64,000 bases of DNA from an uncultured Flavobacteriaceae bacterium (GTDB lineage: Bacteria; Bacteroidota; Bacteroidia; Flavobacteriales; Flavobacteriaceae). Positions 36,383 to 44,794 of this stretch are shown in pieces. The notes under the pieces were generated by a model that was not told the DNA's origin, did not search any database, and saw only the letters and a list, made by a program, of their open reading frames with translations. Both the position numbers and the translations under genes were made by a program. The first letter of the stretch is position 1. Each line of letters starts with the position of its first letter. The stretch lies in contig CALLUG010000001.1 in the NCBI GenBank assembly GCA_938011315.1, positions 1-64,000 of the forward strand. Reading direction: 5' to 3'.

Positions 36383-37650
36383 TAACACTCATAATTGGGA
36401 TTATGTTTTGTAGTTGTAAAAACGATAACTCAATTCAAAATCAAAGCAAGGGAATAGACGTTGACCTAAAAGACCATTGTGAGTTTGGGTTTAACCTAAA
36501 CAACTACATCGTAAAACGAGATACCATTAAAAGTGGCGACACCTTTGGGCTTATTATGGAGCACCATAACCTAAGCTATCCTGAAATATATAATATTGTT
36601 GAAAACACAAAACAAGATGTTGATATTAGTACCCTTCAAAAAGGAAAGCCCTACGTGTTGCTATGTTCCAAAGATTCCTTAGAGCAACCACAACGTTTTA
36701 TTTATCAAAAAAACATAGAAGACTACACTGTTATTAATTTTAAAGATTCTATATATGCTTACAATAGTAAAAAGCCCATAAGTTACGTTGAGAAAACTGC
36801 ATCAGGAATCATTACAAAAGGCAAAGGGATTTCTGTAATTATGGAAGAACAAGGGCTAAGTCAAGTACTAGCCTATAAAATGGCAGACGATATTTATGCT
36901 TGGACTATAGATTTTAGACGTCTACAAGAAGGGGATCGCTTTAAGGTAATTTATACAGACAAGTACATAAACGATAGTATTTATGCAGGAGTAAGCCATA
37001 TCAAAGCAGCTTATTTTGAGCATAACAAAGAACCATTTTATGCTTTTGATTTTGAAACAGACACCATAAGAGGGTTCTCAGATTATTTTAGTGAAGATGC
37101 AAAAAATTTAAGACGTGCGTTTTTAAAATCCCCAGTTAAGTTTAGCCGCATCTCTTCTCGCTATAATTTAAAACGCAGAATAGCGCATTATAACTACAAA
37201 ATTAAGCCTCACAGAGGCACAGATTTTGCAGCACGTAAAGGAACGCCTATTTTAGCAACAGCCAACGGAACAGTAACTAAGTCTAGTTATACAAGAGGCA
37301 ATGGAAAATACGTAAAGATAAGGCATAATGCAACTTACGAAACACAATACTTACACATGTCCAAAAGAGCTGTTAAGGTAGGACAATTTGTAAAGCAAAG
37401 TGATGTTATTGGCTATGTAGGGAGCACCGGAAGTTCTTCTGGCAATCATGTATGTTATCGTTTTTGGAAAAACGGAAAAGAAGTTGATCCTTTTAAACAA
37501 AAACTACCTGAAGCAGAGCCGATAACAAAAGAATTAAAAATTAAATACCTAAAAACGATACAACCTATAAAAGCCCAATTGGATACTATAGCATATCCAA
37601 AGTTAAAAATAGAGCCACAAGAAAAAGCGTTAATCAGTAAAATTAATTAA
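36340..37650 (+). CDS. M23 peptidoglycan metallopeptidase, lipoprotein
   Basis: A 436-aa envelope protein. The start MERKRIKTLGRRFIITLIIG leads to the lipobox-like IMFCSC, so it should be a lipoprotein; ATG 36403 inside the signal would be too late. Residues about 60-110 look like a LysM/OapA-type region (RDTIKSGDTFGLIMEHHNLS). The M23 (LytM) domain covers about 285-390 with HRGTDFA (HxxxD zinc ligands) and the catalytic-type YLHMS. The usual HxH pair reads HVC in SGNHVCYRFW, so the third zinc ligand is Cys or lost. It overlaps the tryptophan dioxygenase gene by 43 bp and precedes pgi by one base. Confidence 0.88.
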   Translation: MERKRIKTLGRRFIITLIIGIMFCSCKNDNSIQNQSKGIDVDLKDHCEFGFNLNNYIVKRDTIKSGDTFGLIMEHHNLSYPEIYNIVENTKQDVDISTLQKGKPYVLLCSKDSLEQPQRFIYQKNIEDYTVINFKDSIYAYNSKKPISYVEKTASGIITKGKGISVIMEEQGLSQVLAYKMADDIYAWTIDFRRLQEGDRFKVIYTDKYINDSIYAGVSHIKAAYFEHNKEPFYAFDFETDTIRGFSDYFSEDAKNLRRAFLKSPVKFSRISSRYNLKRRIAHYNYKIKPHRGTDFAARKGTPILATANGTVTKSSYTRGNGKYVKIRHNATYETQYLHMSKRAVKVGQFVKQSDVIGYVGSTGSSSGNHVCYRFWKNGKEVDPFKQKLPEAEPITKELKIKYLKTIQPIKAQLDTIAYPKLKIEPQEKALISKIN

Positions 37651-37651
37651 A

Positions 37652-39250
37652 ATGGGTTTGGCAAAAATAAATCCAACACATACCAAAGCGTGGCAAAAAC
37701 TGCAAGCACACTTTAATACCATAAAAAATACCCATATGAGCGATTTATTTGCTCAAGATAAAAGTAGAGCCAATACATTTAGTATCCAATGGGAAGATTT
37801 TTACCTCGATTTTTCTAAAAACAGAATTACCTCAGAAACTTTCAAATTATTGCTCGATTTAGCAAAAGAAGTTAAGCTTAAAGAGGCTATAGAATGTTAT
37901 TTTCGAGGAAATAAGATTAATGAAACAGAAAGTAAAGCCGTACTACATACGGCTTTAAGAACAACAAAAAACAAGGAAATTGTAGTAGATGGGAAAGATA
38001 TTGTCCCTGAAATTAACCAAACAAAACAACGTATAGAAACACTTACCAATGCAGTAATAAATGGACAGAAAACAGGGTACACAGGCAAACCCTTTACAAC
38101 AATCGTTAATATAGGTATTGGAGGCTCTGATCTTGGTCCAGCAATGGTTGTAGACGCTTTAGACTTTTATGCCAATCACCTTAATATTTATTTTGTAAAT
38201 AATATTGATAGTGATCATCTTAGTAAAATTATTAACGATATAGACCCAGAAACCACACTTTTTGTAATTGTATCCAAAACCTTTACCACTCAAGAAACAC
38301 TTTGTAACGCCAATACACTAAAAAAATGGTTTTTAAAATCGGCTCCACAAACAGCAATTCAAGACCACTTTGTAGCAGTATCTGCAAATATAAAACAAGC
38401 AAAACTATTTGGAATAAATGACTCAAAAATATTCCCTATATGGGATTGGGTTGGAGGGCGTTTTTCGTTGTGGAGTGCCGCAGGTTTAACCATTAGTTTA
38501 GCCATTGGGTACGATAATTTTAATAAACTATTGTTAGGTGCTAATTGTATGGACACACACTTCAAAACCCAAAGTTTTGACAAGAACATTCCTGTAGTAT
38601 TAGCGATTATTAGTATTTGGTATAACAACTTTTTTAATACAGAAAGCGAGGCTGTAATACCTTATACACAAAGTTTAAAACAATTTATTCCGTTTTTACA
38701 ACAGGTTTCGATGGAGAGTAATGGTAAATGTGTAGATCGCAATCAAAACTCTGTGCAGTACCAAACAGGAAATATTATTTGGGGGGGTGTAGGTACAAAT
38801 TCGCAACATGCATTTTTTCAATTAATTTACCAAGGGACTAAGTTAATTCCTGCCGATTTTATTGCATTCTCACAATCTCTTGACGGTAATCGGGAACATC
38901 AAAAAAAGTTGATTTCAAATTTTATTGCTCAAACAGAAGCCTTATTATATGGCAAAACTCAAAACACAAATTTTCCCTTTAAAGTTTTTGAGGGCAATAA
39001 ACCCACTAATAGCATCTTAATAAAACAACTTAATCCCGAGAGTTTGGGTAAGCTTATTGCAATGTATGAGCATAAAGTTTTTGTACAAGGAGTAATTTGG
39101 AATATTTTTAGCTTTGATCAATATGGTGTAGAGTTAGGAAAGAAACTAGCCAATAATGTTCTTAATACAATAAACAATAGTACTCCAGAGGCAATCCATA
39201 ATGATGCAACAACAAATATATTACAGCAATTTTTAATGGATTTTAATTAG
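37652..39250 (+). CDS. pgi: Glucose-6-phosphate isomerase
   Basis: A 532-aa glycolytic enzyme that interconverts glucose-6-phosphate and fructose-6-phosphate. Signature segments are IGIGGSDLGPAMV (about 150), FVIVSKTFTTQET (about 205), GGRFSLWSAAGL (about 270) and the catalytic MESNGK (about 350). The length fits the long (about 545-aa) form. It starts one base after the M23 gene's stop, so it is likely in the same transcript. Confidence 0.97.
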   Translation: MGLAKINPTHTKAWQKLQAHFNTIKNTHMSDLFAQDKSRANTFSIQWEDFYLDFSKNRITSETFKLLLDLAKEVKLKEAIECYFRGNKINETESKAVLHTALRTTKNKEIVVDGKDIVPEINQTKQRIETLTNAVINGQKTGYTGKPFTTIVNIGIGGSDLGPAMVVDALDFYANHLNIYFVNNIDSDHLSKIINDIDPETTLFVIVSKTFTTQETLCNANTLKKWFLKSAPQTAIQDHFVAVSANIKQAKLFGINDSKIFPIWDWVGGRFSLWSAAGLTISLAIGYDNFNKLLLGANCMDTHFKTQSFDKNIPVVLAIISIWYNNFFNTESEAVIPYTQSLKQFIPFLQQVSMESNGKCVDRNQNSVQYQTGNIIWGGVGTNSQHAFFQLIYQGTKLIPADFIAFSQSLDGNREHQKKLISNFIAQTEALLYGKTQNTNFPFKVFEGNKPTNSILIKQLNPESLGKLIAMYEHKVFVQGVIWNIFSFDQYGVELGKKLANNVLNTINNSTPEAIHNDATTNILQQFLMDFN

Positions 39251-39258
39251 TATCTTTG
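39251..39258 (+). promoter_or_regulatory. -7 element of small membrane protein gene
   Basis: TATCTTTG begins at the base after the pgi stop and lies 23 bases before the ATG at 39282. It matches TANNTTTG; no TTG is seen at -33. Confidence 0.5.
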
Positions 39259-39281
39259 TTATTCAACAATAATCTTGAATT

Positions 39282-39674
39282 ATGCATAGTACCATGCAAA
39301 CCCTACACTCTTACTGGGCATATTTAGTCCTACTTATGTTAGTTATAGCAACAATTAATGGTGTGATAAAATTTTTGATAAAAAAAGAATATCACGCAAA
39401 AGATTTTAGAATAGCATTGTTTACACTTATCGTAGTGCACATTATGTTTTTAATCGGTGTAGTCCTTCTTTTAGTGCCACCAATGGGCTTAAAAGGGGTA
39501 AGGATAGATCATCCCATAGTAATGATTGTAACAGCTATTGTAGTAACTATTGGTTACTCTAAGCATAAAAAAAAGCTAACTTCCAATGGAAAGTTCAAAA
39601 TGATTTCTATTTTTTATGCCATAGCCTTACTGTTATGTTTATCTAGAATCCCTTGGTCTAACTGGATAGGGTAA
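39282..39674 (+). CDS. Four-helix membrane protein (unknown function)
   Basis: A 130-aa inner-membrane protein. It has four hydrophobic segments at about 12-30, 44-66, 78-94 and 106-122. It resembles flavobacterial proteins annotated loosely as cytochrome b-like, because of a histidine near the first helix (MQTLHSYWAYL) and another in helix 2 (VVHIMFLIGV), but heme binding is not shown. An ATG at 39294 is an alternative start. A terminator follows within 10 bases. Confidence 0.7.
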   Translation: MHSTMQTLHSYWAYLVLLMLVIATINGVIKFLIKKEYHAKDFRIALFTLIVVHIMFLIGVVLLLVPPMGLKGVRIDHPIVMIVTAIVVTIGYSKHKKKLTSNGKFKMISIFYAIALLLCLSRIPWSNWIG

Positions 39675-39680
39675 TTAATA

Positions 39681-39710
39681 AATGCCTTATAAAAAAGGCA
39701 TTCTTTTTTT
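39681..39710 (+). terminator. Rho-independent terminator
   Basis: AATGCCTT and AAGGCATT form an 8-bp stem around ATAAAA, followed by TTCTTTTTTT. The stop codon of the convergent nuclease gene lies at the edge of the T-run. Confidence 0.8.
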
Positions 39711-40767
39711 AATTAATCTCTCTTATAACATACATATAAACGGGAAAATGATCGCTAAATCCGTTTGTAAATTTACCATTAGCAAAGCTCCTATAAGGGT
39801 AACCTTTAAAGCGTCCTTTTGGAGTTACTAAATACTTAGCGTTAAAAATCCCTGCTTTATAAAATCGAAACGAATCGTATTTTTTGCTTAACAAAGGTTT
39901 GGTTATCATAATTTGGTCAAACAAGCTCCAACTATCCCTAAAAGCATTGGAGCCAATTCCTTTTTTAAAAAACGATTCCATAGGATTGTAAATTCCCTTA
40001 AATGGAACGTTTTCTTTTTCCTTTATCGTTTTCAAAACACGCTTTACACTCGTATTAGTAGGATTGTCATTTAGGTCTCCCATAATAAAAATTTTAGCAT
40101 AGGGGTTAATCGATTGTAAGGAGTCTACAATACGTCTATTTAATCTCGCAGCAGCAACCCGCTTGCTTTGGCTTCTAGCTTCGCCACCACGTCTAGAGGG
40201 CCAATGATTAACAATAACATGAATCATTTCTTTCTCTAACGTTCCTGAAACCAGCAATTGGTCTCTAGTATATATGCGTTTTTTAGTTATGTTATCATAA
40301 ATCTTTAATTCATGGTTACTAATATGTATGGGCGTAAATAATTTTTTTTGATACAAAAGAGCAACATCAATTCCCCTTGAGTCTGGAGAATTAAAATGAA
40401 CAATGCCATAATCTTTTTTAACTAAATCGTTGCTATTAACCAAGTCTTCTAAAACAGATTTGTTTTCAATTTCTGCCAACCCAATAATAGCAGGCGTATT
40501 GTTTGTGGTTTTAAAACCTATGTCAGAAATTACCTTTGCCGTATGCTCTATTTTCTTTTTGTAAACAAAAGAACGTTTGCTTTTTAGTTCCATAATAGGA
40601 CTATACTCATCAAACTTATTAGGATCGTTTATGGTGTCAAATAAATTTTCAGCATTATAAAAAGCAATCGTATGTATTTTAAATTTTTTAGTGTTTTGTG
40701 CACTTAAGTTAAACGTTATCAATATAACTACAACAAAAACGCATTGTCTAATTAATCTGTTTTGCAT
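39709..40767 (-). CDS. Exported endonuclease/exonuclease/phosphatase family protein
   Basis: A 352-aa protein with signal peptide MQNRLIRQCVFVVVILITFN. The EEP fold shows FYNAENLFDTINDP (about 36), ALAEIENKSVLEDLV (about 95, metal-binding Glu), VNHWPSRRGGEARS (about 190, catalytic His), MGDLNDNPTN (about 230) and SDHFPVYMYV at the end. This set points to a secreted or periplasmic nuclease or phosphatase. It may scavenge extracellular DNA, which is inference. It converges on the small membrane protein. Confidence 0.9.
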   Translation of the reverse strand: MQNRLIRQCVFVVVILITFNLSAQNTKKFKIHTIAFYNAENLFDTINDPNKFDEYSPIMELKSKRSFVYKKKIEHTAKVISDIGFKTTNNTPAIIGLAEIENKSVLEDLVNSNDLVKKDYGIVHFNSPDSRGIDVALLYQKKLFTPIHISNHELKIYDNITKKRIYTRDQLLVSGTLEKEMIHVIVNHWPSRRGGEARSQSKRVAAARLNRRIVDSLQSINPYAKIFIMGDLNDNPTNTSVKRVLKTIKEKENVPFKGIYNPMESFFKKGIGSNAFRDSWSLFDQIMITKPLLSKKYDSFRFYKAGIFNAKYLVTPKGRFKGYPYRSFANGKFTNGFSDHFPVYMYVIREIN

Positions 40768-40924
40768 ACCTAATTTTAGTTTAAAAATAATGTTTACACT
40801 GCAATAAAATAAGTTATAGAGGAAATAAGTTCTAAATTTTTGAAATTAATGTATTTTAAAGTTAAAACTATTTATGTCAAATTACCTACTGTATTTTTAA
40901 AAACAATAGAAAATTAGCATCTTA

Positions 40925-40951
40925 CTCTAAAATTTTATATTCATTTTAGAG
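40925..40951. repeat. Inverted repeat over the bioB promoter, candidate operator
   Basis: CTCTAAAA and TTTTAGAG form a perfect 8-bp inverted repeat with an 11-base centre. The right arm ends 22 bases before the -7 element, so it covers the -33 region. It could be a site for a biotin or other regulator; it does not resemble the BirA operator. Confidence 0.35.
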
Positions 40952-40973
40952 CCTTTATAAAACAGAAATAACC

Positions 40974-40981
40974 TATTTTTG
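40974..40981 (+). promoter_or_regulatory. -7 element of bioB promoter
   Basis: TATTTTTG matches TANNTTTG, 25 bases before the ATG at 41007. Confidence 0.5.
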
Positions 40982-41006
40982 GAGGGTAGAAACACATTTG
41001 GATGTT

Positions 41007-42095
41007 ATGAGCGAAACAAGACACAACTGGACCACAGCAGAAGTATTAGAAATTTATAATAAACCCTTAATGGAGTTGCTTTATGATGCAGCAACAACAC
41101 ACCGCAAATATCACGACCCTAATACCGTACAGGTGTCAACCTTACTCTCTATAAAAACAGGTGGATGCCCAGAAGACTGTGGTTATTGTCCGCAAGCAGC
41201 ACGATACCATACTAAGGTAGAGGGTAATGATTTAATGACTGTTCCTCACGTAAAAGCACAAGCTTTACGAGCAAAGGCCTCCGGAAGCTCTCGTGTATGT
41301 ATGGGAGCTGCTTGGCGTAATGTAAAAGACGGCAAAGAGTTTGATCAAGTTTTAGAAATGGTGCGTACCATAAATAAACTAGACATGGAAGTTTGTTGTA
41401 CGCTAGGGATGATTACCGAAAACCAAGCCAAACGTTTGGCCGAAGCAGGATTGTATGCTTATAACCATAACTTAGACTCATCGGAAGAGTATTATAAAGA
41501 AGTTATTTCTACTCGCGGCTATGAAGACCGCTTGCAAACCATCGATAACGTTAGAAAAACAAATGTAACCGTTTGTTCAGGAGGCATTATAGGTATGGGA
41601 GAAAAGCTAGAAGACCGTGCAGGGATGTTGGTTGCACTATCTACCTTAAGCCCTCAGCCAGAATCTGTACCCATTAACGCTTTGGTTGCCGTAGAAGGAA
41701 CCCCACTGGCAGAAGAAAAACCAGTATCTATTTGGGACATGATTAGAATGGTTGCTACAACACGTATTATTATGCCACAAACACAAGTGCGCCTAAGTGC
41801 AGGACGTACTCAAATGAGTCGTGAAGGACAAGCAATGTGCTTTTTTGCAGGGGCTAACTCTATTTTTGCAGGCGATAAATTACTAACAACCCCAAATCCG
41901 GATGTTAATGAGGATATGGAAATGTTTAAGTTACTAGGCTTAAACCCTCAAAAACCATTTGTTAAAAAAAGTCAGCCAGAAACTATTGAAGCCAATAACT
42001 CTAAGTTTCAACCTTTGGGTGAAAAACCAAAATGGTCTCGTCCAGAACACAAAATTGAACGTAACGAATTGGCAAAACAAAATTCAAAACAATAA
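41007..42095 (+). CDS. bioB: Biotin synthase
   Basis: A 362-aa radical SAM enzyme that inserts sulfur into dethiobiotin. The 4Fe-4S motif CPEDCGYC is at about 53-60, preceded by LLSIKTGG. Further family segments are SGGIIGMGE (about 193) and RLSAGRTQMSRE (about 260, with the Arg that binds the 2Fe-2S cluster). The track's TTG at 40998 is replaced by ATG 41007 (MSETRHNW). No other biotin genes are near. The cupin gene starts at the base after its stop. Confidence 0.96.
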   Translation: MSETRHNWTTAEVLEIYNKPLMELLYDAATTHRKYHDPNTVQVSTLLSIKTGGCPEDCGYCPQAARYHTKVEGNDLMTVPHVKAQALRAKASGSSRVCMGAAWRNVKDGKEFDQVLEMVRTINKLDMEVCCTLGMITENQAKRLAEAGLYAYNHNLDSSEEYYKEVISTRGYEDRLQTIDNVRKTNVTVCSGGIIGMGEKLEDRAGMLVALSTLSPQPESVPINALVAVEGTPLAEEKPVSIWDMIRMVATTRIIMPQTQVRLSAGRTQMSREGQAMCFFAGANSIFAGDKLLTTPNPDVNEDMEMFKLLGLNPQKPFVKKSQPETIEANNSKFQPLGEKPKWSRPEHKIERNELAKQNSKQ

Positions 42096-42956
42096 TTGCA
42101 GCTCCAACTACAAAACATTCCTCGTGTAAAAACAATTAGTAAAAACGAGTTTATTACACAATATTTTAAACCACAAAAACCTGTGGTTATCGAAAACTTT
42201 ATAAGCCATTGGCCTGCTTATAAAAAATGGAATTTAGAGTATATAAAGACTATTGCAGGAGACAAAGAAGTGCCGCTATACGATGATAGACCTGTAGATT
42301 TTAAAGACGGTTTTAATCAGCCTCACGCCAAAATGAAAATGCGTGACTATATTGATTTGCTAAAACGAGAACCTACAAAATTTAGGATTTTTCTTTGGAA
42401 CGTACTAAAAGAAGTGCCACAACTTCAAAAAGATTATAGTTTTCCAGACTTTGGATTAAAACTAATGAAAGGTTTGCCTATGCTATTTTTTGGAGGGACA
42501 AACTCCCATACCTTTATGCACTACGATATTGATTTGGCAAATATATTTCATTTCCATTTTGAAGGTAAAAAACAGTGTGTATTATTTAACCAAAAACAAA
42601 ACAAATACTTATATAAAATACCACATTCATTAATTGTTAGAGAAGACATCGATTTTTCAAACCCCGATTTTAAAAAATGGCCTGCATTACAGTATGCAAA
42701 AGGATATGTTACAGAGCTAAACCACGGAGAAGTATTATATATGCCGGAAGGCTACTGGCATTATATGAAATATCTTAGCCCTGGATTTTCTATGAGTTTG
42801 CGCGCTATTGCAAGACGTCCCAAACACTTAGCTAAAGCAATTTATAATATTGCTATTATGCGTTTTATAGACTACACTATGCGCCGTCTTAAAGGACAAC
42901 AATGGATAGATTGGAAAAACGCAAAAGCCATTACAAATACCAATAAAGCCTTATAG
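42096..42956 (+). CDS. Cupin-like / JmjC-domain protein
   Basis: A 286-aa protein with the cupin_8 (JmjC-like, FIH-type) fold that often makes iron- and oxoglutarate-dependent hydroxylases. Residues HTFMHYDIDLANIFHFHF (about 145-162) contain the HxD pair for iron, and GEVLYMPEGYWHYM (about 210-223) the distal His. The start is TTG at 42096, directly after the bioB TAA, giving a zero-base gap and likely coupling to bioB; no ATG is near. Its target is unknown. A hairpin closes the pair. Confidence 0.88.
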   Translation: MQLQLQNIPRVKTISKNEFITQYFKPQKPVVIENFISHWPAYKKWNLEYIKTIAGDKEVPLYDDRPVDFKDGFNQPHAKMKMRDYIDLLKREPTKFRIFLWNVLKEVPQLQKDYSFPDFGLKLMKGLPMLFFGGTNSHTFMHYDIDLANIFHFHFEGKKQCVLFNQKQNKYLYKIPHSLIVREDIDFSNPDFKKWPALQYAKGYVTELNHGEVLYMPEGYWHYMKYLSPGFSMSLRAIARRPKHLAKAIYNIAIMRFIDYTMRRLKGQQWIDWKNAKAITNTNKAL

Positions 42957-42960
42957 ATAA

Positions 42961-42997
42961 TAAGGTTTAATTGATTTTGTTAACCAATTAAACCTTA
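42961..42997. terminator. Hairpin between convergent genes
   Basis: TAAGGTTTAATTG and CAATTAAACCTTA form a perfect 13-bp stem with an 11-base loop. It sits between the cupin gene and the convergent hypothetical gene. No long T-run follows, so it is a probable but not classic terminator. Confidence 0.6.
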
Positions 42998-43028
42998 ATA
43001 ATTGTACGATTTTAAAAGCAGTGTATTA

Positions 43029-43685
43029 TTATTTAGTACAACTGTTGTTATAATATTTTACAATAGCTTCTAAGTCTTTTTTCTTATAGGTTTTATTTTC
43101 TAGTTTACTAACTAAGCTACTACAGTCTTTAAAATACTTAATAGCTCGTTTTTTAAATGATTTTGAAAGACTCCAATTATTAAAAACTTCAGGAATATCA
43201 TTGCCTTTTACAACCAACATCTGGTTGTGCGATTGAACGCCAGATGGAATAGAAGATGCTCCAGGTCCAGCGCCAACACTGGCATTACCTGTAGTTACCG
43301 TTCGTGCTAGAAGTTTTACTTTTCCATCAACAAGGAGTTCTACAAAATATGGGTTTTTCCTTTTTTTTCTTAAGTAGGTTGTAATGAATTTTTTTGTAAC
43401 TATTTTTTTTACTTTTTTCCCATTTACCTTTTCTTTTTCAGTTGCACGAAAGGTAATATAAGAGATATCTTTAGCATCAATTTTTTGTTTTTTTTGTTTT
43501 TTTGCTTTTCTAAAGCGTGCACGTTCTTTTTTTCCAATGATTAAGCCTGAGGGCGACTGTGGTACTTTAGCTTCTCCTTTTAAAACGGTTCCATTTTTTA
43601 GGTGTACTTCGGCAGGAGTCCAACTGTACTGAGCATAAGTTACATTAATAATTAGAAATAATGTGATGGTTAAAATTTGTTTCAT
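43029..43685 (-). CDS. Exported protein of unknown function
   Basis: A 218-aa protein with signal peptide MKQILTITLFLIINVTYAQ. The mature part opens with a beta-rich stretch (EVHLKNGTVLKGEAKVPQSP), then a very lysine-rich region, a glycine/serine stretch (GAGPGASSIPSG) and a helical C-terminus with two cysteines (FKDCSSLV, YNNSCTK). I do not recognise the family. It stands 30 bases after the aldo/keto reductase and may be the last gene of the xth-ompA-AKR transcript. Confidence 0.75.
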   Translation of the reverse strand: MKQILTITLFLIINVTYAQYSWTPAEVHLKNGTVLKGEAKVPQSPSGLIIGKKERARFRKAKKQKKQKIDAKDISYITFRATEKEKVNGKKVKKIVTKKFITTYLRKKRKNPYFVELLVDGKVKLLARTVTTGNASVGAGPGASSIPSGVQSHNQMLVVKGNDIPEVFNNWSLSKSFKKRAIKYFKDCSSLVSKLENKTYKKKDLEAIVKYYNNSCTK

Positions 43686-43715
43686 TGTGTTTTTTGGTTA
43701 TGTTTATAAATTAAA

Positions 43716-44753
43716 CTAAGGTGCTGGGTTTGGTATCACTGCATGGACATTATTTATTTGTTCTAAAATGTCGGGGGTTAAGCCTATATCTATGCTAGCA
43801 ATATTTTCTTTAAGCTGGTTTAGGTTGGTTGCGCCAATAATACTACTTGTTACAAAGGGCTGTTGGTTTACAAAAGCAAGTGCCATTTGTACCAAAGTCA
43901 TCCCGTTATTTTCTGCTATTTCTAGGTATTGTTTGGTTGCCTGTGTTGATTGATCGCTACTGTAACGTGCAAATCTCGGAAATAGTTTTAGCCGTGCGTT
44001 ATCTGCAGCTGTATTTTTTATGTATTTTCCAGAAAGGACTCCAAAGGCTAGGGGGGAATAAGCTAACAAACCAACATGTTCTCTTATAGATATTTCTGCC
44101 AAATCGCCTTCAAAAGTTCTATTTAATAATGAGTATGAGTTTTGTATACTAATGGGTCTTTGTGTATGATTAGCGCTCGACTCTTGTAGATAACGCATAG
44201 TTCCCCATGCTTTTTCGTTTGACAAGCCTATATGTCTAATTTTCCCTTCTTTAATTAGATGACTAAGAGTTTCTAAAACTTGCTTAAAGTTATCCTCCCA
44301 TTTATCGTTAGGATTATGCTTATAATCTCTTATCCCAAAAGTATTGGTAGACCGCTCGGGCCAGTGCAATTGGTATAAATCAATATAGTCGGTTTGTAGG
44401 CGTTTTAGTTCTAAGTGAACAGCATCTTTTATAGCCTGTGCACTAAACCCTGTGGTTCTAATATGAGCTGTATAGTCTCCTGGTCCTGCAATTTTTGAAG
44501 CCAAGATGACTTTGTCTCTATTTCCTGATTTTTGTAACCAAGAGCCAATAATTTTGCTTGTTCGCCCTTGTGTTTGGGCTGTTGCAGGTACTGGGTATAG
44601 CTCAGCTGTGTCTATAAAGTTAATCCCTTTACTAAAAGCATAGTCAAGTTGTTGATGCCCTTCGGATTCTGTATTTTGGTTTCCCCAAGTCATAGACCCA
44701 AGGCATATCTTACTTACACTTATTGTGGTATTTGCTAATGTTGTATATTTCAT
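43716..44753 (-). CDS. Aldo/keto reductase (Tas-like)
   Basis: A 345-aa NADP(H)-dependent oxidoreductase with the TIM-barrel AKR plan. FIDTAELYPVPATAQTQGRTSKIIGSWL (about 46-73) holds the catalytic Asp and Tyr, VILASKI the lysine (about 82-88), and YQLHWPERSTN the His (about 122). The insertion after Tyr is as in E. coli Tas. Substrate unknown. Confidence 0.92.
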   Translation of the reverse strand: MKYTTLANTTISVSKICLGSMTWGNQNTESEGHQQLDYAFSKGINFIDTAELYPVPATAQTQGRTSKIIGSWLQKSGNRDKVILASKIAGPGDYTAHIRTTGFSAQAIKDAVHLELKRLQTDYIDLYQLHWPERSTNTFGIRDYKHNPNDKWEDNFKQVLETLSHLIKEGKIRHIGLSNEKAWGTMRYLQESSANHTQRPISIQNSYSLLNRTFEGDLAEISIREHVGLLAYSPLAFGVLSGKYIKNTAADNARLKLFPRFARYSSDQSTQATKQYLEIAENNGMTLVQMALAFVNQQPFVTSSIIGATNLNQLKENIASIDIGLTPDILEQINNVHAVIPNPAP

Positions 44754-44794
44754 ATATTTTGTAAAAATAACATTTTTAAGTGTAATTTTCGACG

